Below, in pieces: positions 16,412 through 24,166 of a stretch of 64,000 nt of DNA. Both the position numbers and the translations under genes were made by a program. The stretch lies in contig OY969889.1 of the NCBI GenBank assembly GCA_963704335.1, forward strand, positions 806,001-870,000. The letters run 5' to 3'. The DNA is from PALSA-612 sp963704335. GTDB taxonomy: Bacteria > Actinomycetota > Thermoleophilia > Gaiellales > Gaiellaceae. The notes below the pieces were generated by a model that searched no databases, was not told where the DNA came from, and worked only from the letters and a program-made list of their open reading frames with translations. The number at the start of each line of letters is the position of its first letter. Positions within the stretch are counted from its first letter, which is position 1.

Positions 16412-16615
16412 TCATGGGTGGTCCACGCCCCCGGCGCTCCACGGGTTGCAGCGGAGCAGCCGCCACGCGGTCATCGCTGAACCCTTGAGCACGCCGTGCT
16501 TACGCAGTGCCCCAGCGGCGTACTGCGAGCACGTGGGGTGGTACTTGCAGGTCGGGGCGTGCGCCACGCCGGGTGAAGGCGCGAGCGTGCGCAAGGCCAG
16601 GCTGAGGACCTTCAT
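16412..16615 (-). CDS. yidD: Membrane protein insertion efficiency factor YidD
   Basis: A 67-residue YidD with the conserved CKYHPTCSQYA near the N-terminus and the ending RLLRCNPWSAGGVDHP. ATG 16615 overlaps the rnpA stop (ATGA). The much longer open frame upstream is the rnpA shadow. The gene occupies its standard place between rnpA and yidC. Confidence 0.95.
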   Translation of the reverse strand: MKVLSLALRTLAPSPGVAHAPTCKYHPTCSQYAAGALRKHGVLKGSAMTAWRLLRCNPWSAGGVDHP

Positions 16616-16956
16616 GCCGCCGCCTTCAAGAGCTCGTCCACGTGCTCGCCAAGCCACGCGGGGCTCTGTGCCGCCGCCGCTTCCGCGAGACCGGGCCGCA
16701 CCACCAGCACGTAGTCGCAGCCGGGCGGAATCTGCTCGAGTCGAGTGCGCCAGAGCTCTCGGAGCCGTCGCTTGATCCGATTCCGCTGAACGGCCGTGCC
16801 GGTGCTCTTCGGTACGGCGAGGCCGAGCCGGGCGTCGTCGTCCTCCTCTTCCCGAGGAAACCAGTAGAGAACGAGGTACCGCGTCGACGTCGAGCGGCCC
16901 TTCCGGTAGACGGCGTCGAAGTCCTGCGATCGGCTGAGCCGGTGCCGGCGCTGCAT
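16612..16956 (-). CDS. rnpA: Ribonuclease P protein component
   Basis: A 114-residue basic protein with the RNase P protein signature AVQRNRIKRRLRELWR and the N-terminal RLSRSQDFDAVYRKGRS. It assists the RNase P RNA in maturing tRNA 5' ends. It sits directly after rpmH and overlaps yidD by 4 nt, the canonical arrangement. Confidence 0.96.
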   Translation of the reverse strand: MQRRHRLSRSQDFDAVYRKGRSTSTRYLVLYWFPREEEDDDARLGLAVPKSTGTAVQRNRIKRRLRELWRTRLEQIPPGCDYVLVVRPGLAEAAAAQSPAWLGEHVDELLKAAA

Positions 16957-17007
16957 GACTCGTCAGACTAGACGCGGCGAGGCCGAGCCGGGGAACCCTT
17001 CGAGCAC

Positions 17008-17142
17008 TTACGCAGACAGGCGCTTGCGGCCGCGCGCACGCCGGCGCTTGAGAGTCGCGCGGCCGGCGCGCGTGGACATCCGGGCGCGGAATCCGTGCTT
17101 CCGCTTCCGCCGCCGCACGTTGGGCTGGTAGGTGCGTTTCAT
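17008..17142 (-). CDS. rpmH: 50S ribosomal protein L34
   Basis: A 44-residue L34 (MKRTYQPNVRRRKRKHGF, then RMSTRAGRATLKRRRARGRK). The ATG at 17142 gives the standard length, and the longer open frame upstream runs into the origin. It is the first gene of the minus-strand origin operon. A TATACT box at 17185-17190 (minus strand) is a likely -10, about 42 nt before the ATG. Confidence 0.97.
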   Translation of the reverse strand: MKRTYQPNVRRRKRKHGFRARMSTRAGRATLKRRRARGRKRLSA

Positions 17143-17464
17143 CGTTCTGAGAGGTCGGTCGCAGCCGGTCGGCCGCGGCCGCGGAGTATAGACAACGGCT
17201 CCTCGAGGAAGTTGTCCACAACCGGCCGGAGCGGCCGTCGGAAGGCGAAAGTGCCCGCAGTCGACAGGGTCGAGCCGCGTTGTCGTAACGGACAACCAGC
17301 AGTATCCACACCTGTGGACGACGCGTGGAAATTTCGCCAAAATACCTGCAAATAGCCGCTATTTGTGGTAACCAGGGCCTGGTTTTCCAGCCGTTGTAGG
17401 CCTCGCGAGGCAGTGCTATGCTCGATCACTCTGTCGTCGAGCCGAGGAGTCGGACCCCAGAGGC
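17143..17464. other. Probable replication origin oriC (rpmH-dnaA intergenic region)
   Basis: A 322-nt gene-free region. DnaA-box-like 9-mers are TTGTCCACA at 17212-17220 (perfect), GTATCCACA at 17312-17320, and TCGTCCACA on the minus strand at 17323-17331. An A/T-richer stretch with AAATTT and AAAATA follows (about 17329-17345). A perfect hairpin CAAATAG-CCG-CTATTTG lies at 17349-17365, and the palindrome CCAGGGCCTGG at 17372-17382. More boxes lie after dnaA. Fewer boxes are present than in many actinobacterial origins. Confidence 0.75.
17394..17422 (+). promoter_or_regulatory. Putative dnaA promoter
   Basis: TTGTAG (17394-17399) and TATGCT (17417-17422) are separated by 17 nt, a good sigma-70-like pair. 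The predicted transcription start lies about 35 nt before the dnaA GTG. Confidence 0.45.
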
Positions 17465-18796
17465 GTGGAAGCAAGCGAGCTGACCCCCGGGTCGCTGTGG
17501 AATGAGGTCGCCGGTCGGCTCCGGGGGGCTCTCAACGACGCGACCTACCGCACCTGGTTCGGCGAGGTGCGCGCCACAGAAGAACGTGACGCGCTCGTGC
17601 TCGCCGTACCGAACAACTTCACCCGCGAGTGGATCGAGGGCCACTTTCTCGATCTCATTCGTGCAGCCGTGCGGGATGCCTCCGGTGGCGATCGCGTGGT
17701 CGTCCGGATCGTCGTAGACGACTCGCTGGCAGCCACGGATGCCGAGCAGGCGCCGCGCGAGCCGGCCACCGGCATCAACCCGAAGTACACGTTCGACCTG
17801 TTCGTCATCGGCTCCTCGAACCGCTTCGCGCACGCAGCTGCTCTCGCCGTTGCCGAGACGCCGGCGCGTGCGTACAACCCGCTCTTCATCTATGGCGGTA
17901 CCGGGCTCGGCAAGACGCACCTGCTCCAGGCGATCGCCCACTACATCACCAACCACGCGAGCCGCCTGTCAGTGCGGTATGTCACGAGCGAGACGTTCAT
18001 GAACGACTTCATCAACTCGCTCCGCGACCGGCGCATCGAAGGCTTCAAGCAGCGCTACCGCAACTACGACGTGCTCATGATCGACGACGTGCAGTTCTTC
18101 GAGCACAAGGAGCGCATCCAGGAGGAGTTCTTCCATACGTTCAACAGCCTCTACGAGAGCGGCAGCCAGATCGTCATCTCGTCGGACCGGCCGCCGCGCG
18201 AGATCGCCACGCTCGAGGCACGCCTGCGCTCGCGGTTCGAGTGGGGCCTCATCACCGACATTCAGCCCCCCGACCTCGAGACCCGTATCGCAATCCTCCG
18301 CAAGAGGGTGCACACGGACTCGATCTCGATCTCCGACTCGCAGGTGCTGACGTTCATCGCCAGCCGCATCTCGACGAACATCCGCGAGCTCGAGGGTGCG
18401 TTGACACGAGTCGTGGCGTTCTCGTCACTGACGGGCCGCGCGATGACCGTCGAGCTCGCCCAGGACGTCCTGAAGGACGTCTTCCCTCAGGGTGAAGTCG
18501 CGCAGGTGTCGATCGAGCGCATCCAGGAGATCGTCTCACAGCGCTTCTCGCTCAGCATCACCGAGCTCTGCAGCGGAAGGAGGTCGCAGAACATCGTCTA
18601 TCCGCGGCAGGTGGCGATGTACCTCTCGCGCGAGCTCACGGACTCGTCGCTACCCAAGATCGGCAACGCCTTCGGCGGGCGCGATCACACCACTGTCATG
18701 CACGCGACGTCGAAGATCGCCGGCCTGATCAAGCAGGATCGGTCTGTGTACAACCTGGTGCAAGAGCTCACCGCACGTGTGAAGCAAGTCCAGTGA
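17465..18796 (+). CDS. dnaA: Chromosomal replication initiator DnaA
   Basis: A 443-residue DnaA. Domain I (about 1-85) is followed by a very short linker, then the AAA+ domain III opening NPKYTFDLFVIGSSNRFAHA, with Walker A GGTGLGKTH, Walker B VLMIDDVQFF and a sensor region ISSDRPPREIATLEARLRSR. Domain IV binds DnaA boxes (QNIVYPRQVAMYLSREL, then FGGRDHTTVMHA). The extended acidic domain II of Streptomyces DnaA is absent. The start is GTG 17465. Confidence 0.98.
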   Translation: MEASELTPGSLWNEVAGRLRGALNDATYRTWFGEVRATEERDALVLAVPNNFTREWIEGHFLDLIRAAVRDASGGDRVVVRIVVDDSLAATDAEQAPREPATGINPKYTFDLFVIGSSNRFAHAAALAVAETPARAYNPLFIYGGTGLGKTHLLQAIAHYITNHASRLSVRYVTSETFMNDFINSLRDRRIEGFKQRYRNYDVLMIDDVQFFEHKERIQEEFFHTFNSLYESGSQIVISSDRPPREIATLEARLRSRFEWGLITDIQPPDLETRIAILRKRVHTDSISISDSQVLTFIASRISTNIRELEGALTRVVAFSSLTGRAMTVELAQDVLKDVFPQGEVAQVSIERIQEIVSQRFSLSITELCSGRRSQNIVYPRQVAMYLSRELTDSSLPKIGNAFGGRDHTTVMHATSKIAGLIKQDRSVYNLVQELTARVKQVQ

Positions 18797-18829
18797 ACGC
18801 ACAACCCGCGACCAGCCGCTGCTTCCCCT

Positions 18830-18855
18830 TGTGGACGATCGACGTTGTGTCCACA
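18830..18855. promoter_or_regulatory. Two inverted DnaA-box-like 9-mers downstream of dnaA
   Basis: TGTGGACGA (18830-18838; minus-strand TCGTCCACA) and GTGTCCACA (18847-18855) face each other in the 151-nt dnaA-dnaN gap. They may form part of a bipartite origin or autoregulate dnaN. Confidence 0.5.
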
Positions 18856-18947
18856 TCTAGGCACACAGCCAAGAACCCCGAGCGTGCAGGTCTTTCGCCG
18901 CTTGTTCCCTCGTTCCACACCCCTTACGACTACTACGAGGTTCTTGT

Positions 18948-20081
18948 ATGACTACAGACATCGTTGTAGATACGAGCCTGAAACTCACTTGCGCGCGAAC
19001 CGAGCTCGCCGAGCGACTGGCGATCGTCGGTCGTGGCTTGTCGATGCGACCGACCGTGCAGATCTTCGCGGGTGTGCTCATGCAAGCCGGTTCGGGCAGG
19101 CTCGAGCTCTCCGCCACCGACATGGAGCTCTCGATTCGTACCGGCCTCGATGCTGATGTCGGGGGCGAAGGCAGCGCCGTCGTACCGGGACGGCTGCTCG
19201 GGGACATCGTTCGCCAGCTGCCTGCTGACGAAGTCGAGGTCGAGTACCAGCCCGAAGAGAACACGCTGCTCGTGACGAGCGGCTCTGCGTCGTACAGGCT
19301 GCGCACGTACGCCGTGGAGGACTTTCCGCGGCTGCCGGACGTGGAAGGTGCGCCTACCTCGACGCTCGACGCCGAGCCCCTGCTCGAGGCAATTGCGTGC
19401 GTTGGTCGGGCAGCGGGCCGCGACGAGTCGCGACCGGTGCTGACGGGCGTCTTCGTGCGCCTTGGAGCCGGCCAGCTCGCGATGGTCGCGACCGACTCCT
19501 ACCGGTTGTCCGTGAAGGAGTCCGAGGTCGCCGGCAACGTGCCGGAGTTGGAGGCGATCGTCCCGGCGCGTGCCCTCGACGAGTTGAGGAGGATCGCCGC
19601 CGGCGGTGGGCAGGTCGAGCTCGCCGTGCTCGACAATCACGTCGCCTTCGGCGCGGACGGCGTATGGCTGACGACACGCAAGATCGACGGGCAGTTCCCC
19701 GACCACACGAAGCTCATCCCCGAGACCGGAGAGTTCGCCGTCGACCTGTCCCTGACACGTGGCGAGATTCTCGACGTCGTCAGGCGGATGGCCGTGATGG
19801 CGCATCGCTCCTCGCCGCTGCGGCTGCGGCTCGCCGAGGGCGAGCTGACGATTTCCGTCCAGACTCCCGACATCGGCGAAGCTCGCGAGTCGCTGCCCGT
19901 CGCGTACTCCGGGGAGCCGCTGGAGATCGGCTTCAACGCCGCATACCTCCAGGACGGGATCGAGTCGGTGGAGGGGGACGAGCTGTTGCTGCGTTTGATC
20001 AATCCGCTGCGGCCCGGGCTCGTACAAGGGCCCGAAGAGGGCTTCCGCTACCTGATCATGCCCATCCGGCTGCCGGACTGA
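18948..20081 (+). CDS. dnaN: DNA polymerase III sliding clamp (beta subunit)
   Basis: A 377-residue clamp with three repeated folds. Family stretches are LAIVGRGLSMRPTVQIFAGV, FVRLGAGQLAMVATDSYRLS, and GFNAAYLQDGIESV near the end, finishing with PGLVQGPEEGFRYLIMPIRL. The dimeric ring tethers the replicative polymerase to DNA. ATG 18948 is used. Its TGA overlaps a CTG that appears to start recF (CTGA). Confidence 0.97.
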   Translation: MTTDIVVDTSLKLTCARTELAERLAIVGRGLSMRPTVQIFAGVLMQAGSGRLELSATDMELSIRTGLDADVGGEGSAVVPGRLLGDIVRQLPADEVEVEYQPEENTLLVTSGSASYRLRTYAVEDFPRLPDVEGAPTSTLDAEPLLEAIACVGRAAGRDESRPVLTGVFVRLGAGQLAMVATDSYRLSVKESEVAGNVPELEAIVPARALDELRRIAAGGGQVELAVLDNHVAFGADGVWLTTRKIDGQFPDHTKLIPETGEFAVDLSLTRGEILDVVRRMAVMAHRSSPLRLRLAEGELTISVQTPDIGEARESLPVAYSGEPLEIGFNAAYLQDGIESVEGDELLLRLINPLRPGLVQGPEEGFRYLIMPIRLPD

Positions 20082-21139
20082 TCGTCTCGCGCCTCACACT
20101 TCGCGACTTCCGCTCGTACGCCGTCCTGGATCTCGCTTTGGAGCCCGGGCTGGTGCTCGCCGCCGGGCCGAACGGCGCCGGCAAGACCAACCTCCTGGAG
20201 TCGCTGCACGTCGCGACGCAGGGCTTCTCGCCCCGGACGCGCCAGGACGCCAATCTCGTGCGCCACGGGGCGGCAGGCTTCCAGGTGCGTGCGGCAGGTC
20301 GCGGAGAGAGCGGCGACCTGCTGCTCGAGGTCGGGTTTCGTCCGGGCGAGGGAAAGCGGGCGCGGATCAACGGCGCCGCCGCAGAGTCATTGGAGCGCGT
20401 TCGGTCTGCCGCTGCAACGCTTGTCTTCACGCCCGACCGGCTCGCAGTCGTGAAGGCCGGCCCCGCCGTTCGTCGCGCCTATGTCGACCGGGTCATCAGC
20501 CGCCTGTTCCCGGCGCGTGCGGCGCTCGCCGCTGAATACGCCGAGGCGCTTGCCCAGCGGAACGCCGCACTGCGGCGTGCGGCGTCAGGCGTCGCCGGCA
20601 CGGAGACTGTCGAGCCCTGGGATGGCCGAGTGATCGACGCGGGAGGGGCGCTGCTCGCGGCGAGGTCCGACGCACTCGCGGCTCTCGAGGCGCCCTTCGG
20701 CGAGCGCGCCGGCGAGCTGGGCCTGGCCGCCGCAGCGCTTGTCTATGACCCTTCGCCGATCACGGCGGAGGTGCTTGCAGCTCGGTTCTCGACCGACCTC
20801 GAGCGAGGACTCACCGGCGCGGGGCCTCACCACGACGAGGTGCGAATCACCGCGGGAGAGCGCGAGCTGCGCTCGCACGGCTCCCAGGGCGAGCAGCGCG
20901 TGGCAGTGCTCGCGCTGCTGCTTGCCGAAGCGCAGTTGCTCGGAGAGCGACGAGGCGTGCCGCCGCTGCTTCTGCTCGACGACGTGTTGTCCGAGCTGGA
21001 CGGAGAGCGTCGCGCAGCCCTCGTTCAGAGGATTCGAGAGAGCTCCCAGGTACTCGTCACCACGGCCGCTCGAGGTGCGTTGCCGGGCGATCCCGACCAG
21101 CTGCTCGAGGTGAGCCCCGGTCGCGTGTCGGTGGCGTGA
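20078..21139 (+). CDS. recF: DNA replication and repair protein RecF (noncanonical start)
   Basis: An SMC-like ATPase of about 353 residues, opening IVSRLTLRDFRSY, with Walker A GPNGAGKTNLLES, the HGSQGEQR signature and Walker B LLLLDDVLSELDGERR. It loads RecA at gaps. No ATG, GTG or TTG lies between the preceding region and this conserved N-terminus. CTG 20078, which overlaps the dnaN stop as CTGA, or ATC 20081 is the likely start. A later TTG or GTG would remove the first beta strand. Its stop overlaps the next gene (GTGA). Confidence 0.93.
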   Translation: MIVSRLTLRDFRSYAVLDLALEPGLVLAAGPNGAGKTNLLESLHVATQGFSPRTRQDANLVRHGAAGFQVRAAGRGESGDLLLEVGFRPGEGKRARINGAAAESLERVRSAAATLVFTPDRLAVVKAGPAVRRAYVDRVISRLFPARAALAAEYAEALAQRNAALRRAASGVAGTETVEPWDGRVIDAGGALLAARSDALAALEAPFGERAGELGLAAAALVYDPSPITAEVLAARFSTDLERGLTGAGPHHDEVRITAGERELRSHGSQGEQRVAVLALLLAEAQLLGERRGVPPLLLLDDVLSELDGERRAALVQRIRESSQVLVTTAARGALPGDPDQLLEVSPGRVSVA

Positions 21140-21600
21140 TGGAGCGGCTCGGGGACAGCCTCGACCAAGAGCTGCGGCGGTTCGGCGCCACGGGCTCGAT
21201 GCCGGCGATCGTGGCCGCCTGGCCCGAGGCGGTCGGCGACGAGGTCTCGCGTAACGCCTGGCCGGCCCGCATCTCACGCGACGGCGTGCTGCATGTCAAC
21301 ACGAGCTCGTCGGCGTGGTCGTTCGAGCTCACACAGCTGGCAGGGGTCGTGCTAGAGCAACTGGCCGCCCGGCTCGACGATGTCGCGCCGAAGGGGCTCC
21401 GCTTCGCTCCAGGGCACCTGCCGGAGCCCCACGTCGCACCGGCCGACACACCCCGGCCACGATCGGTGGAACCATCCCCCGAGCAGCTCGCCGAGGCGCG
21501 CGAGCTGGCCTCGCCGATCGAGCACGAAGAGCTCCGCGAACGGGTCGCGAAGGCGGTCGCTCTGAGCCTCGCAACCGCCCGCTCCGACCGCCGTTTCTGA
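21136..21600 (+). CDS. DUF721 (DciA-like) protein
   Basis: A 154-residue protein in the recF-gyrB gap, where DUF721 proteins are usually found. The core is PAIVAAWPEAVGDEVSRNAW to LHVNTSSSAWSFELTQLAG, followed by a charged tail. DUF721/DciA proteins are proposed helicase-loading or operating factors. That role is family knowledge and not visible here. GTG 21136 overlaps the recF stop; ATG 21139 directly follows it and is an equally good start. Confidence 0.8.
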   Translation: MMERLGDSLDQELRRFGATGSMPAIVAAWPEAVGDEVSRNAWPARISRDGVLHVNTSSSAWSFELTQLAGVVLEQLAARLDDVAPKGLRFAPGHLPEPHVAPADTPRPRSVEPSPEQLAEARELASPIEHEELRERVAKAVALSLATARSDRRF

Positions 21601-21647
21601 TACACTGTGAGTTGCCCGAAAGTGTTGGATTTGCAGGGCTTTTTTTA

Positions 21648-24035
21648 ATGGCAGAAGCAGCCTACACCGCAAAAGACATCACGGTCCTCGAGGGCCTCGA
21701 GCCGGTTCGCCTGCGACCCGGCATGTACATCGGCTCGACCGGTTCGAGAGGCCTCCACCACCTCGTCTACGAGGTCGTGGACAACGCGGTTGACGAGGCG
21801 CTCGCCGGCCGTAACGACCTCGTCGACGTGACGATCCATCCGGACAATTCCGTGACGGTCCGCGACGCGGGCGCAGGCATTCCGGTCGACGTCATCGCCG
21901 ACCAGGGGCTGCCTGCGCTGACGGTCGTGCTTACGAAGCTGCACGCCGGGGGGAAGTTCGGCGGCGACGGCTACAAGGTGTCGGGCGGCCTGCACGGCGT
22001 CGGCGTCTCCGTCGTCAACGCCCTCTCCGAGTGGCTCGTCGCGGAGGTACGCCGCGACGGAACGGTGTACCGCCAGGAGTTCGCGCGTGGAGAGCCCACC
22101 ACGAAGGTGGAGAAGATCGGCGTTGCCCCCAAGGGCGAATCGGGCACGACGATCTCGTTCCTCCCCGACTCGGAAGTCTTCGAGGAAACCGAGCTGGATG
22201 CAGCGACGCTTCTCCAGCGCCTGCGCGAGACGGCCTTCCTGACCCGCGGGCTGCGCATCGTCGTCCGTGACGAGCGCGCCGGCGGTCGCACCGACGAGTT
22301 CCACTACGAGGGCGGGATCCGCGACTTCGTGGCTCATGTCAACGAGGCCAAGGACCCGGTGCACAAGCACATCGTCTACTTCGAGGGTGAAAGCGACGAC
22401 GACGCCGTCGAGGTCGCCATGCAGTGGAACAGCTCGTACGTGGAATCGGTGTTCTCCTTCGCGAACAACATCAACACGTCAGAAGGTGGAACCCACCTCC
22501 AGGGCTTCCGGGCCGCGTTGACGCGCACGCTCAACCAGTACGCGCGCCAGGAGGGCCTCCTGAAGGAGAAGGACGACAACCTCGAAGGTGAGGACGCCCG
22601 GGAAGGTCTCGCAGCCGTCATCTCGGTCAAGCTGCGCAACCCCCAGTTCGAGGGGCAGACGAAGACGAAGCTGGGCAACCCCGGGGTCGCCGGCCTCGTG
22701 GAGCGAGTGGTGAACCAGCAGCTGGCGCAGTTCCTCGAGGAGCAGCGCGCCGACGCTCGGCAGATCGTCCAGAAGGCCATTGCCGCCCGTAACGCCCGCC
22801 AGGCCGCTCGGAAGGCGCGCGAGCTCACGCGGCGCAAGAGCGCGCTCGAGAACTCGTCGCTCCCGGGCAAGCTCGCCGACTGCACGATCAAGGACCCCGA
22901 CCTGGCGGAGCTCTTCATCGTCGAAGGCGACTCGGCCGGCGGCTCGGCGAAACAGGCGCGCGATCGCATGACGCAGGCGATCCTGCCGCTGCGCGGGAAG
23001 ATCATCAATTCCGAGAAGAACCGCATCAACAAGGTGCTGTCGAACACCGAGATCCAGGCGATGATCACTGCGATCGGAACCGGCTTCGGCGACGAGTTCG
23101 ACATCGCCAACCTGCGCTACGGCCGCGTGATCGTGATGACCGACGCCGACGTGGACGGCGCGCACATCCGCACCCTTGTGCTCACGTTCCTCTACCGGAC
23201 GATGCCCGAGCTCTTCGAGCGAGGCCACGTGTTCATTGCCGTGCCACCGCTCTACCACGTGAAGCTCGGCAGCAGGGGGATGTACTTCGAGAAGGACGCT
23301 CAGTTGGAGGATCTGCTCGTCCGAGAACGTGTCAAGGACATGACAGTCCTGGCACGCGATGAAAAGGAGACGGTGCTCACGGAGGCTCGATGGGCGCGGC
23401 TCGTGCGCGACCTCGGCCACCTCGAAGCCTGGACGGCAAAGCTGGAGTCGGAGTTCGGTCCAGCCGCACGCTTCGCGATCTCCCACGGCCTGATCGAGGC
23501 CAACGGGGATGATCAATCCGACGCTGCTGCGCTCGTCGCCTCGATCCCGCCCAACGGGTACGAGCTCGAGGTCCAGCAGGAGCTCGACGGGGTGCTGCAC
23601 GTGCGGGTCGTCGAGACGGAGACGAGCACTGCGCAGACCGTTGCGCTGCCCGTTGCCATGCTCGGTTCGCCGACCTACGGGTCGGTACGGAGTGCGTACG
23701 CGAAGGCCGGCGAGGCCGTCGGCCTCCCGCCCTTCACGGTGTCGTTCGGCGAGAAGTCGTCGCGCGCCGATACGTTCGACGAGCTTCGTGTGCGGTCACT
23801 CGATCTGGCGAAGGCGGGCATGCAGATCAGCCGCTTCAAGGGCCTCGGTGAGATGAACCCCGAGCAGCTCTGGGAGACGACGATGGACCCGACCAAGCGA
23901 ATGTTGATCCGCGTGGACGTCGAGGACGCCGCCGCCGCCGACCGCGTGTTCTCGACGCTCATGGGCGATCACGTCGAGCCACGCCGCCTCTTCATCGAGC
24001 AGAACGCAAAAGACGTGAGGTTCCTGGATGTCTGA
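21648..24035 (+). CDS. gyrB: DNA gyrase subunit B (with large C-terminal-half insertion)
   Basis: A 795-residue type IIA topoisomerase subunit. The ATPase domain shows EVVDNAVDEALAG, DAGAGIPVD and GGKFGGDGYKVSGGLHGVG. The TOPRIM domain has LFIVEGDSAGGSAKQARDR and VIVMTDADVDGAHIRTL. The conserved ISRFKGLGEMNPEQLWETTM follows only after about 175 extra residues (about 23290-23815), so the protein resembles the long E. coli-type GyrB more than the roughly 640-residue Gram-positive form. ATG 21648 is preceded by a T-run and no strong SD. A TACACT hexamer at 21601-21606 may be its -10. Its stop is part of a 9-bp direct repeat. Confidence 0.97.
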   Translation: MAEAAYTAKDITVLEGLEPVRLRPGMYIGSTGSRGLHHLVYEVVDNAVDEALAGRNDLVDVTIHPDNSVTVRDAGAGIPVDVIADQGLPALTVVLTKLHAGGKFGGDGYKVSGGLHGVGVSVVNALSEWLVAEVRRDGTVYRQEFARGEPTTKVEKIGVAPKGESGTTISFLPDSEVFEETELDAATLLQRLRETAFLTRGLRIVVRDERAGGRTDEFHYEGGIRDFVAHVNEAKDPVHKHIVYFEGESDDDAVEVAMQWNSSYVESVFSFANNINTSEGGTHLQGFRAALTRTLNQYARQEGLLKEKDDNLEGEDAREGLAAVISVKLRNPQFEGQTKTKLGNPGVAGLVERVVNQQLAQFLEEQRADARQIVQKAIAARNARQAARKARELTRRKSALENSSLPGKLADCTIKDPDLAELFIVEGDSAGGSAKQARDRMTQAILPLRGKIINSEKNRINKVLSNTEIQAMITAIGTGFGDEFDIANLRYGRVIVMTDADVDGAHIRTLVLTFLYRTMPELFERGHVFIAVPPLYHVKLGSRGMYFEKDAQLEDLLVRERVKDMTVLARDEKETVLTEARWARLVRDLGHLEAWTAKLESEFGPAARFAISHGLIEANGDDQSDAAALVASIPPNGYELEVQQELDGVLHVRVVETETSTAQTVALPVAMLGSPTYGSVRSAYAKAGEAVGLPPFTVSFGEKSSRADTFDELRVRSLDLAKAGMQISRFKGLGEMNPEQLWETTMDPTKRMLIRVDVEDAAAADRVFSTLMGDHVEPRRLFIEQNAKDVRFLDV

Positions 24036-24060
24036 TCAGTCGCGGAATCGCAGACTCAAC

Positions 24061-24166
24061 GCGGCCGAAGGCCGGCTTTGCCGGCCGGGAGGCCTGCCAA
24101 ACGCCCGCATCATCGACACGGTGAAGGAGGGGGTCCATGGGGGAACCATGGGTTCCCCCGTCGAAG
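24061..24166 (+). repeat. 106-bp dispersed repeat, copy B (gyrB-gyrA junction)
   Basis: Second copy of the element at 14725-14830. It contains the hairpin GGCCGGC-TTT-GCCGGCC (24070-24086), AAGGAGG at 24124-24130, and ATG at 24137 inside a 21-nt near-perfect palindrome (24139-24159, nine paired bases). The 9-bp sequence ATGTCTGAT lies at 24028-24036 on the left and 24167-24175 on the right. The left copy supplies the gyrB stop; the right copy is the ancestral gyrA start. Confidence 0.85.

Noticed and set aside
16412..17311. 299-codon frame ending with the YidD sequence
   Set aside because: Only the last 67 codons encode YidD. The rest is the rnpA/rpmH region in another frame.
12439..20081. 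parS sites near the origin
   Set aside because: I looked for TGTTTCACGTGAAACA-like palindromes and saw none by eye. A pattern search allowing mismatches would be needed before calling them absent.
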